From Acidimicrobiaceae bacterium (lineage in GTDB: Bacteria; Actinomycetota; Acidimicrobiia; Acidimicrobiales; Poriferisodalaceae), in contig CAJJCB010000022.1 of the NCBI GenBank assembly GCA_905182565.1, positions 1 through 64,000 of the forward strand: 64,000 nt of DNA. The letters are read 5' to 3'. How positions within the stretch are numbered: the stretch's first letter is position 1; the number at the start of each line of letters is the position of its first letter. The translations under genes and the position numbers were made by a program. Positions 36,007-43,986 of this stretch are shown in pieces. The notes below the pieces were generated by a model that worked only from the letters and a program-made list of their open reading frames with translations, was not told the DNA's origin and did not search any database.

Positions 36007-37262
36007 TAAATAACTCCTGACTCAGCAAGGTCATCTAGCTCACTGTTACTAATGCCAAGCAGGTCTCCAAGCACATAAGAATTATGTTCTCCAAGACATG
36101 GCGCCCCACGACTTAAATGCCAATTTGTTTCTGATAGCTCCAGAGGTAAGCCTTCGACTTTGCTGACTCCAACCTTTGAATGTTCAACTTCGACCCAAAG
36201 CTTTTCAGTTCGCTGATCAGCTTCAATTCGTTCTATCGGTTTCAGAACAGCTCCGCAGGGTATTCCTGCGGAGCGAAGCATTTCACTGACTTCAAATTTC
36301 GTAAATTCTTGGACCCAGCTAGCTATTAGTTTTTCTAATTCGCTTTCGCTTGCGAGTCGCCCAACTAGCCTTTTCCAACGTTCATCGTGCGCCCAAGGTT
36401 GATCAACTACTTCTGCGAATATCTCCCAGTCAATGTCATCTCGAATCGCTATAGAAACCCATTCGTTGTTTCCTTTAGCTCGCCAAATCCCATGCGGGGC
36501 CATAGCAGGAGACTGCGATCTATTACTGTTTGGCATCCCACTGCGCCTTATCGGCCGTTCGTTAACAGTGGCGTCAAGACTTGCAGCTCCGTGTAAAGTA
36601 CCAGCGCTCTCAATGCAGGCAATGTCCACCCATTGTCCTTCGCCCGTTTTTTGACGATGGAAAAGCGCCATTAAGGTCGCTATGGCCATGTAGTAAGCGC
36701 CGGTATGGTCCATAAAGGAATAGCCCCATCCAGCAGGGGGTTCGTCTGGTAAACCTGAAGAAAAAGTTAGACCTGAAACCGCTTGAGCTATCGGCCCCCA
36801 AGATTTAAAAGATTTATATGGACCGGTGGCACCAAAACCACTATTCGATACATACACAATATTTTCGCGAATTGACCTTAGCGACTCGTACCCAAAACCG
36901 AGACGATCTAATACTCCTGCTGCGAAGTTTTCAGTAACAGCATCACTTATTGAAACAAGGTTTTTCAGAATCTCGCGAGCTCGTGGCTCGCGCAAATTAA
37001 GGGTTATACCAAGCTTACCAGCGTTGTGATTGTTGAATGCCCCCCCTGCTTCTAGACCTCGATTCGAACCAACGAAAGGCGGGACGCCTCTGAGAATATC
37101 CCATTTACCTCTATTGCTTGGATCTTCGATTCTGATTACCTCCGCCCCAAAAGCCGCCAATATTTTTGTGGCGCCTGCTCCAGCAAGCTGACCGGTGAAA
37201 TCACAGATTCGGATACCTGCTAATGGCCCATCATTTTCTGAATTCCATACTGGTGATTGCAT
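36006..37262 (-). CDS. CaiB/BaiF family CoA transferase (first of a tandem pair)
   Basis: A 418-residue class III CoA transferase from the ATG at 37262. DGPLAGIRICDFTGQLAGAG, then AAFGAEVIRIEDPSNRGKWD; substrate block TGEGQWVDIACIESAGTLHG with Glu where the family's acidic residue is expected; C-terminal SRGAPCLGEHNSYVLGDLLG. It moves CoA between a donor such as succinyl-CoA and a carboxylic acid. The frame opens at GTG 37280, but GGGGGAG five bases before 37262 supports the ATG. Coupled to the next CaiB gene by TAATG overlap. Confidence 0.87.
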   Translation of the reverse strand: MQSPVWNSENDGPLAGIRICDFTGQLAGAGATKILAAFGAEVIRIEDPSNRGKWDILRGVPPFVGSNRGLEAGGAFNNHNAGKLGITLNLREPRAREILKNLVSISDAVTENFAAGVLDRLGFGYESLRSIRENIVYVSNSGFGATGPYKSFKSWGPIAQAVSGLTFSSGLPDEPPAGWGYSFMDHTGAYYMAIATLMALFHRQKTGEGQWVDIACIESAGTLHGAASLDATVNERPIRRSGMPNSNRSQSPAMAPHGIWRAKGNNEWVSIAIRDDIDWEIFAEVVDQPWAHDERWKRLVGRLASESELEKLIASWVQEFTKFEVSEMLRSAGIPCGAVLKPIERIEADQRTEKLWVEVEHSKVGVSKVEGLPLELSETNWHLSRGAPCLGEHNSYVLGDLLGISNSELDDLAESGVI

Positions 37263-37292
37263 AGACACTCCCCCATTCACAGCGACTAGTTG

Positions 37293-37769
37293 TTAGCAGC
37301 TATCACGATCGGTTACCCATTCCCGTTGAGCAGTGGTTTCCGGGACTCTTAAACCCCTAGCTTTCTCAATGTGATGCAAAGCATCATTACTCTTAACTCC
37401 AAGGCTGGTCAAAATCGCTGACACAACCATTGATGAACGGCCAATGCCTCCACGGCAATGGACAACTAAAGAGCCTCCTGTCTCAAGATATCTAGCCATA
37501 TCTAGAACAACCGAATCTATTTCAGAACCATTTTCAGGAACGCCAAAGTCTGCAATAGGAATCTGCGCAAACTTTATTCCAGCAGCTTCCAAAATTAGTT
37601 TCTCATTGGTAAGCCCAATTTGTAGAGCTTCGTCTGCTTCCAAAAGAGAAAGAACAAACTCAACTTTTTCTTCTTGCATATCAGCAATTTCTTGAATCAT
37701 ATTGTCCGCATCCGGAGCCGCTGCAGTGGCGATTCTTCCTACCGGCGATTGCACCCAATAAAAGCGCAT
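37293..37769 (-). CDS. Dual-specificity/tyrosine phosphatase
   Basis: A 158-residue cysteine phosphatase. The P-loop is HCRGGIGRSSMV (HCxxGxxRSS), and the upstream VEFVLSLLEADEALQIGL with IPIADFGVPE supplies the general-acid loop, as in the CDKN3-like group. It may act on phosphotyrosine, lipids or other small phosphates. Its ATG overlaps the stop of the upstream acyltransferase gene (TAATG), so it is cotranscribed with plsC-like 37769-38449. Confidence 0.85.
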   Translation of the reverse strand: MRFYWVQSPVGRIATAAAPDADNMIQEIADMQEEKVEFVLSLLEADEALQIGLTNEKLILEAAGIKFAQIPIADFGVPENGSEIDSVVLDMARYLETGGSLVVHCRGGIGRSSMVVSAILTSLGVKSNDALHHIEKARGLRVPETTAQREWVTDRDSC

Positions 37770-38449
37770 TAGGTAGACTTAGTAGCGAGCGCCCGAGCTT
37801 CTCGCTGGCAGTCTTCGAGAGCTTTTCTTAACTCAGCAGTCCAACTAGTCATGTCAGATCTTTTTGCGGGACCGCCTTCTGTGTTACTAGGAGGATCGAG
37901 CGCCTCACCCACAAAAGCAAAAACTGGAATTCTTCTCGGGAATTTAGCGCCCGAAGGCATAGCTTCATAAGTCCCAACTATCCCTACCGGTACTACAGGA
38001 GCACCAGTTTTTGCTGACAGCCAAGCTGTTCCATCAAAAATTTCGCCAATCTCATCGCCATCTTGTCGTGTCCCTTCTGGAAAAATTAACATGGCGTCAC
38101 CTTCATCAAGCATTGACTTGGCAACCCTCATTGCATCGAGGTCTGCTTCGCCTCGCCGCACCGGGAAGCAACCCAACGATCGCATTGACCAGCCAGCGAC
38201 CCGAGAACGAAATAAAGATTCCTTAGCTAAATATCTGACGCGACGGTGACTGCTACTTCCAATTAGAGGTCCATCAAGATTTGACCGATGAACTGGAGCG
38301 ATAATTACGTTTCCATCAACTTGTAGCCGTTCCAAGCCAACAACGTTTAATCTCAGCCAGCGAAAAATAAAAATTCTTATAGTTCCCCTAACTAATCTAA
38401 AAAATGCTTCGCCGGCCACGCCGCTGGAAGAAAAGAATTTTGACATCAA
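37769..38449 (-). CDS. 1-acyl-sn-glycerol-3-phosphate acyltransferase (PlsC-like)
   Basis: A 226-residue membrane-associated acyltransferase. The catalytic HX4D motif is in PVHRSNLDGPLIG, the second block reads GCFPVRRGEADLDA and the third LIFPEGTRQDGDEIG, all as in PlsC. It acylates lysophosphatidate to phosphatidate or a related lipid. An N-terminal hydrophobic segment (IRIFIFRWLRLNVVGL) lies near the membrane. First gene of a short operon with the phosphatase and perhaps the CaiB pair. Confidence 0.88.
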   Translation of the reverse strand: MMSKFFSSSGVAGEAFFRLVRGTIRIFIFRWLRLNVVGLERLQVDGNVIIAPVHRSNLDGPLIGSSSHRRVRYLAKESLFRSRVAGWSMRSLGCFPVRRGEADLDAMRVAKSMLDEGDAMLIFPEGTRQDGDEIGEIFDGTAWLSAKTGAPVVPVGIVGTYEAMPSGAKFPRRIPVFAFVGEALDPPSNTEGGPAKRSDMTSWTAELRKALEDCQREARALATKST

Positions 38450-38609
38450 ATTAGAAACTAGCGGTTACTAGATAAGAAATACCGGACGGGCTCCGGAAAC
38501 CTCTTCTCTTTAGTAGCCGCAGTTATAAACGGCGTGAGCCACACATACGCCAAACTCGAGCCGAGCAGACTATTGTCACAATTAGCTCTAGCATTCGAGA
38601 GGTAAATAG

Positions 38610-39506
38610 ATGCCAATTCCATCGGACATGGTCGGAGACAGTATTGGTCCTCTCATTCACCATATAGATGAGCGATGGATAATGGCTTACGCAGCTTCGC
38701 TGGGTGATACTGAAGATTGCTACTTCAACACGCGTAGCCAAAATCATATAGTTGCTCACCCAATGTTCGCTGTGTGCCCCGAGTGGCCAGTCATAGTCGC
38801 TGGAAGGGAATTAGCGGAGAAGTGGGGAATCACGAGAGACGAGACTAGACAAAGTGTTCATGCCTCGCATGATCTTATTATTCACCGCCTAGTGAAACCT
38901 GGCGACGTGTTGAGTACCTCCTTGACATACACCGGGCTTGAACAAAAAAAACCTGGTGCCTACTCCACAATGCGAATTGACACGATTGATGGTGATGGCT
39001 GTCCGGTGGCTACTACTTACCAGGGGGGAATATATTTGGGTGTAAGCGTTTCTGGATTGGAGACGCCTGATCCTGAGACACCCGCAGAACCAATACTCGG
39101 ACCTATGCCTAAAACTTCAATTCATGAGGTGTCTATTCCGATAGCACATGGATCTGCACATACCTACACCGAGTCGGCGAGAATATGGAATCCGATTCAT
39201 ACCGACTCCAAAGTCGCACATAGCGCTGGTTTACCGGGAATAATTTTACATGGCACGGCAACCTTAGCCCTCGGAGTTAGCGCCGTCATTAAGCACGTAG
39301 CTCACGGCGAACCGGAACGAGTGCGAAGGATTCGAGGAAGGATGGCTTCAATGGTGCTCATGCCTTCAACTATCAGTGTACAAATCCTTGATTCAACCCC
39401 AATAGCCGACAACACACAAATGGCAGTGCGTTTTCAAGTACTAACCGAAGATGGACAGATCGCGATTAGCGCCGGACTCGTCATAATCGACAACGTCAAC
39501 GTTTAA
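38610..39506 (+). CDS. MaoC-like dehydratase (double hotdog)
   Basis: A 298-residue protein with two hotdog folds. The N-terminal fold begins GDSIGPLIHHIDERWIMAYA; the C-terminal fold carries the catalytic block ARIWNPIHTDSKVAHSAGLP and ends ILHGTATLALG, the MaoC hydratase pattern. It probably hydrates enoyl-CoA esters to (R)-3-hydroxyacyl-CoA. GAGAGG lies six to eight bases before the ATG. It diverges from the acyltransferase across a 160-base gap. Confidence 0.85.
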   Translation: MPIPSDMVGDSIGPLIHHIDERWIMAYAASLGDTEDCYFNTRSQNHIVAHPMFAVCPEWPVIVAGRELAEKWGITRDETRQSVHASHDLIIHRLVKPGDVLSTSLTYTGLEQKKPGAYSTMRIDTIDGDGCPVATTYQGGIYLGVSVSGLETPDPETPAEPILGPMPKTSIHEVSIPIAHGSAHTYTESARIWNPIHTDSKVAHSAGLPGIILHGTATLALGVSAVIKHVAHGEPERVRRIRGRMASMVLMPSTISVQILDSTPIADNTQMAVRFQVLTEDGQIAISAGLVIIDNVNV

Positions 39507-39540
39507 GAATTTTGTATAGCGCCAGTTAGGAAACCTTGAA

Positions 39541-40215
39541 TTAAATATGCTCAGCGAAAAGAGACAAAGTTCGTTCTAACGCAAGTTGGGCAGAGTTTTG
39601 TTCATAGCTTCCTCTTGCATCACAATTAAATCCATGGTCAGCGCCCTCGTACACATGCACATCAATGTGTTCCCATCGCTCCTCAATAATTTTCACTCTT
39701 TCAAGAGGAATCCCATGGTCTTTTTCCCCGAAATGAAGCACTAAAGGAACAACCGGACGTTCTTCTAGATACGGCAAAATCTGACCGCCGTAGTAGCCCG
39801 CAGCAGCAGAAATCTTTGTACCTAACCGAGCCGAAGCTACATAACATATTGAACCACCCCAACAGTAACCAACGATGCCAACCCGACCGGCCTCTGAAAC
39901 AAAATCTACAGCGGCTTCGATATCGTTTAGAACCTCGTCCATCGTCACGTCATCAAACGCTATCGCTCGGCCTATCTCAATTCCCTCGGCATCATAGCCA
40001 AGCTCAACACCTTTTTGAGCCCGGTCAAATAACGCCGGCGCTATGGATAAATAACCTTGGGATGCGTAGCCATCGGCAACACTTCTGATGTGATCATTAA
40101 CCCCAAATATCTCTTGGACTACTACCACAGCGCCTTTGGGCGCTACTTCCGGTCGCGCTACATAGGCACTAAAGACATTGCCATCAGCCGCGTTTAACTC
40201 AATTGTTGACCCCAT
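39541..40215 (-). CDS. Dienelactone hydrolase family protein
   Basis: A 224-residue alpha/beta hydrolase of the dienelactone hydrolase family. The triad is Cys in GIVGYCWGGSICY, Asp in HFGEKDHGIP and His in EGADHGFNCD; the family Glu near residue 35 lies in VVVQEIFGVNDHI. It opens dienelactones from chloro- or methylaromatic breakdown to maleylacetate, or acts on carboxymethylenebutenolide. Same strand as the amidohydrolase 45 bases upstream. Confidence 0.9.
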   Translation of the reverse strand: MGSTIELNAADGNVFSAYVARPEVAPKGAVVVVQEIFGVNDHIRSVADGYASQGYLSIAPALFDRAQKGVELGYDAEGIEIGRAIAFDDVTMDEVLNDIEAAVDFVSEAGRVGIVGYCWGGSICYVASARLGTKISAAAGYYGGQILPYLEERPVVPLVLHFGEKDHGIPLERVKIIEERWEHIDVHVYEGADHGFNCDARGSYEQNSAQLALERTLSLFAEHI

Positions 40216-40260
40216 AACGCTCCCTATAAATATTAGAACCGGCTACTCAAAATCAGGTTC

Positions 40261-41406
40261 TCACTTAATTCCTAAAAACCGTCTTGCGTTTGTGTAAACA
40301 ATATCTTCTCGAAGATTTTCTCTATCGATTCGCTTCAATGTATCGTCTAGCTCCTGCAAAGCTCCGGGATACGTGCAGTCATAATGCGGGTAATCTGAGC
40401 CCCAAACAACGGTGTGCTGCAAACCCATGTCGGCAAGCTGAGCGAAGGCCTCACCTTCGCCAGCTTCCATTGTCACGAAACACTGTTCACTGAAAATTTC
40501 TGTTGGTTCTCGAGTCAGCCTTGGCACAAGGTGTCCCATAGATTCTTTGTGTTCATCTAATCGTTCCAACCAATAAGGTAACCACCCGAGTCCAGATTCA
40601 AAAAACCCAACCCTTAGTTTTGGGTGGTCATCCAGAATCCCACTCGCAATAATCTCCATAACAGAGGCCATCTGCTCGAAAGGATGGCAAACCATATGGA
40701 CATAAAATTGATTTTCGTATCTTGAACGAGCAAAGCTCGGCATTTTAGAACCGAAACTGCCGTGAATTGCTACCGTCAAATCATGGTCTTCCGCAGCAGA
40801 CCATACTCGGTCCATTTCTTCTGAGTACAACTCGAGCCCGCTATACCGTTCTGGTCGAAACGTGATTCCCGTTAGGCCAGCGTCAGCGATAAAAGCTATT
40901 TCCTCAACAGCTGCGTCAACGGACTGCAACGGGCACACTCCCATGCCGAATAGTCGTTCGCTGTCTTCGCTAACAAAATCTTTCATCCAGCGGTTATAAG
41001 CCCTAGCGTTAGCAGCAGCCACTTCACCATCTTGTATATCGCCAGACATTAAGTGCACAGACGGGAACATCAAACCAGCAGCTAGGCCTTCGGCATCCAT
41101 AACCTTTAGGCGTTCCCCAGGGTCATAGCTTCCCGGAACAATATCATCCCAGGTGACATCAGTTCCGTAAGCATCGGGTATACAAGCCGGCGCTGCGCTC
41201 ACGCCCATACTCTTGCCTTCAGCAAAAACAGCGTCGCGACCATTAGTCGTTGGTTGACATTGCATAACCAACTCTCGATATTTCGGATCTGCGTATTCTT
41301 CCCACACAGAGGATGGTTCAGCTATGTGGGCATCTGAATCGTAAACGGGTAAGTATGTTTCTGTCTTAAGAGGACCTTTCATGTTTACATTCTTGTCACT
41401 AAACAC
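40261..41406 (-). CDS. Amidohydrolase 2 family metal-dependent hydrolase
   Basis: A 381-residue TIM-barrel protein clearly related to the amidohydrolase at 18519-19667: PVYDSDAHIAEPSSVWEEYAD at the start, LTVAIHGSFGSK in the barrel and WGSDYPHYDCTYPGAL with the late metal Asp. Decarboxylase or hydrolase of a small acid is the family norm. It lies with a dienelactone hydrolase and an esterase on the same strand, suggesting a ring-breakdown operon. Confidence 0.85.
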   Translation of the reverse strand: MFSDKNVNMKGPLKTETYLPVYDSDAHIAEPSSVWEEYADPKYRELVMQCQPTTNGRDAVFAEGKSMGVSAAPACIPDAYGTDVTWDDIVPGSYDPGERLKVMDAEGLAAGLMFPSVHLMSGDIQDGEVAAANARAYNRWMKDFVSEDSERLFGMGVCPLQSVDAAVEEIAFIADAGLTGITFRPERYSGLELYSEEMDRVWSAAEDHDLTVAIHGSFGSKMPSFARSRYENQFYVHMVCHPFEQMASVMEIIASGILDDHPKLRVGFFESGLGWLPYWLERLDEHKESMGHLVPRLTREPTEIFSEQCFVTMEAGEGEAFAQLADMGLQHTVVWGSDYPHYDCTYPGALQELDDTLKRIDRENLREDIVYTNARRFLGIK

Positions 41407-41425
41407 AGACCCATGCTGAGAAACT

Positions 41426-42292
41426 CTACTTTTTTGAATGAAGCACCCTCAAGCCACGGTTAATCGCTGTTTGCACAACAGACAAATGCGACTCCCCTGG
41501 AAACTCTTTCCAATGCAAAACTAAGTCCTCGTAGTTTCGAGATTTCACTTGGTCATAGAACTCACGATGCGGCGAATATTCATCAGTTTCTAAAGAACCT
41601 TTTGACATAAAAACTTGAGCACCAAGCGCAGAATTATTCTCAAAATACTCTTCTTCTTTGCGAAACATAACTTGATCGTCCCACCAAACTGATGGACTCG
41701 CTAGTAGGTAATGGTCAAACATTTTTGGTGTGTTAAGAAGAATTTGAACCCCACACAAAGCACTAAAAGAATGACCAATCAAAGTCAACTCAGAGACACG
41801 ATATTGAGACTTAAGAGCAGGAAGAACTACAGATTGAATCCACTCCGCAAAAAGAGAAGCTCCTCCAAGTTCGGAACCTGGAACTCGAACGCCGGTCATT
41901 AACGGAGCGTCAACTTGCGTCGTCGTATAATCCATAGCTCTTTGCTGAACTAACTCTCTATAAACAGGTTCATCATGAACGATGCCAACAACTATTGCTT
42001 CCGGAACTTCGCGTGCAGGAGCAAGAAGACGAACGGTATCGACAGTTGACCCGAACGTCCATTGACCATCTAGGCAAAGAAAAAGATGATGATCTCGGTC
42101 TCCCGTCTGCTCATATCGAGGCGGGAGGTCTACAAGCACCTGATAGCTGCGGCCGACGTCATGCCTACTGAACTGCTGAATATGCGGTTGCCAAGGAAAG
42201 CGATTCACATAGAAGGATTTAGCAGAGATTAGAGCTTTATGGGTATTCTTAAAAAAACTATAACTATTAACCAACGATAGATAAGCATTCAC
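41426..42292 (-). CDS. Esterase, enterochelin-esterase-like alpha/beta hydrolase
   Basis: A 288-residue hydrolase. The nucleophile elbow is LIGHSFSALCGVQ (GHSFS), with YLLASPSVWWDD and a late GESHLSVV carrying the candidate catalytic His, as in the esterase D/IroE group. The opening blocks YQVLVDLPPRYEQTGDRDHH and VPEAIVVGIVHDE fit. The first 30 residues look unrelated, so the true start may be downstream. It diverges from the carboxylase operon with nine bases between the open frames. Confidence 0.8.
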   Translation of the reverse strand: MNAYLSLVNSYSFFKNTHKALISAKSFYVNRFPWQPHIQQFSRHDVGRSYQVLVDLPPRYEQTGDRDHHLFLCLDGQWTFGSTVDTVRLLAPAREVPEAIVVGIVHDEPVYRELVQQRAMDYTTTQVDAPLMTGVRVPGSELGGASLFAEWIQSVVLPALKSQYRVSELTLIGHSFSALCGVQILLNTPKMFDHYLLASPSVWWDDQVMFRKEEEYFENNSALGAQVFMSKGSLETDEYSPHREFYDQVKSRNYEDLVLHWKEFPGESHLSVVQTAINRGLRVLHSKK

Positions 42293-42349
42293 CTAGTAAG
42301 CATGATCAATGTTCAACAACTAGGGATCCTAGTTAAGAAGGAGCACTTG

Positions 42350-43975
42350 GTGGCAATACTCCAATCACACATAGACACCTCAGCTGCATGGTTCGACGAG
42401 AATCGCAGAGACATGTTGGAACAAATATCAATAATTCAGGATTTACACGATGAGGCAGCAGCTGGCGGTGGCCAGGTAGCTATGGATCGCATGCGCAGCC
42501 GAGAAAAAATGCCAATTCGAGAACGCATATCATTAGTTCTTGATCCTGACTCACCATTTTTTGAAATAAGCTCTCTAGCTGGTTACTGCTCTAAATATTC
42601 AGTGGGTGGCGGCCTAGTAATGGGAATCGGAGTTATCAACGGCGTCGAATGCATGATCGAAGGTAACGACCCAACAGTTCTAGGTGGAGCAATTACATCT
42701 TTCGCCGGTCGAAAGATAATGCGAGCTATTCAAATCGCTCGCGAGAATCGAATGCCTTACGTTCAGTTTGTAGAATCTGCCGGCGGTGACCTTCGAGGTG
42801 ATGATGATCCACAAAGACAGATGCTTGAACAAACGGACCACTTCGCCGAATCTGGGCGTCTTTTCTACGACGTGACAGAACTTTCAAAGATGCGGATTCC
42901 GTCAATCACAGTGGTGTTTGGCAGTTCTACTGCCGGGGGTGCCTACCAACCGGGCATGAGCGACTACAACATCTTCATTCGAAACCAATCAAAAGTTTTT
43001 TTAGGAGGTCCCCCACTGGTCAAAATGGCAACGGGCGAAGATAGCGATGACGAGACGCTCGGTGGCGCTCAGATGCACGCCGAAATTTCAGGTTTAGCTG
43101 ATTATCTAGCTGAAGATGAAGCAGATGCAATTCGTATGTGCCGAGAGGTTGTCTCACATCTGAACTGGCGAAAACTCGGACCTGGCCCTTCTATGGCTGC
43201 AGATGAACCTATCTACAGCTCAGAGGATTTACTAAGTTTGATGCCGCGTGATCTTCAAGCTCTAATTGACTGCCGAGAAGTCATTGCCCGAATCGTAGAC
43301 GGTTCACGCTTCGAAGAATTCAAAGCCAGATATGGGACTACAGCTATTTGCGGCTGGGCTTCTATCCATGGTTTCCCTATCGCTATTATTGGGAACAACG
43401 GTCCGCTTTTTAGCGAGAGCGCAGAAAAATGTGCACAGTTCATTCAGCTTTGTAATCAGCAGGACATACCTATACTTTTCCTGCAGAATATCACCGGGTA
43501 CATGGTTGGTAAAGATTTCGAACACAGCGGTATCGTCAAAAATGGCTCCAAAATGATTAACGCTGTTTCTAACTCCACGGTTCCTCATATCACGGTAATT
43601 CTTGGTAACAGTTATGGAGCTGGGAACTACGGTATGTCCGGACGTGCTTTCAACACAAGGTTCACTTATCTATGGCCGACGGCAAAAATTGCGATCATGG
43701 GACCCAAACAAATAGCGGGAGTCATGTCTCTCGTTCGGCGAGGCCAAGCTGCGCGCAAAGGACTTGAGTTCGATGAAGAAGCAGATCGTAAGACAACAGA
43801 ACAAGTTGAGTATTACCACGAACAAAAATCATTAGCTCTATACGCCACTGGTCGAGTTACCGATGATGGGATAATCGACCCCCGAGATACAAGAGATATT
43901 GTCGCAATGTCTCTTTCCGCATGCCACAACAACGCAATTGAAGGTGCCGAAGGCTTCGGCGTCTTCCGGATGTAA
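42350..43975 (+). CDS. Acyl-CoA carboxylase carboxyltransferase subunit (methylcrotonyl/propionyl type)
   Basis: A carboxyltransferase of 541 residues. Features: MRSREKMPIRERISLVLD, GIGVINGVECMIEGNDPTVLGG, FVESAGGDLRGDDD (the methylcrotonyl-CoA type uses a similar ESAGA block), VFGSSTAGGAYQPGMSDY and NITGYMVGKDFEHSGIV with GNSYGAGNYGMSGRAF. Acts with the biotinylated alpha subunit 12 bases downstream. The frame is open to 42302, but AAGGAG at 42338-42343 sits six bases before the GTG at 42350, which I chose. Confidence 0.9.
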   Translation: MAILQSHIDTSAAWFDENRRDMLEQISIIQDLHDEAAAGGGQVAMDRMRSREKMPIRERISLVLDPDSPFFEISSLAGYCSKYSVGGGLVMGIGVINGVECMIEGNDPTVLGGAITSFAGRKIMRAIQIARENRMPYVQFVESAGGDLRGDDDPQRQMLEQTDHFAESGRLFYDVTELSKMRIPSITVVFGSSTAGGAYQPGMSDYNIFIRNQSKVFLGGPPLVKMATGEDSDDETLGGAQMHAEISGLADYLAEDEADAIRMCREVVSHLNWRKLGPGPSMAADEPIYSSEDLLSLMPRDLQALIDCREVIARIVDGSRFEEFKARYGTTAICGWASIHGFPIAIIGNNGPLFSESAEKCAQFIQLCNQQDIPILFLQNITGYMVGKDFEHSGIVKNGSKMINAVSNSTVPHITVILGNSYGAGNYGMSGRAFNTRFTYLWPTAKIAIMGPKQIAGVMSLVRRGQAARKGLEFDEEADRKTTEQVEYYHEQKSLALYATGRVTDDGIIDPRDTRDIVAMSLSACHNNAIEGAEGFGVFRM

Positions 43976-43986
43976 GGGCTCAACCA

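Noticed and set aside
38461-38609. Small hairpin ccgga-cgggc-tccgg near 38492 as a terminator or riboswitch
   Set aside because: Five base pairs with no T-run and no conserved RNA motif around it; likely chance.
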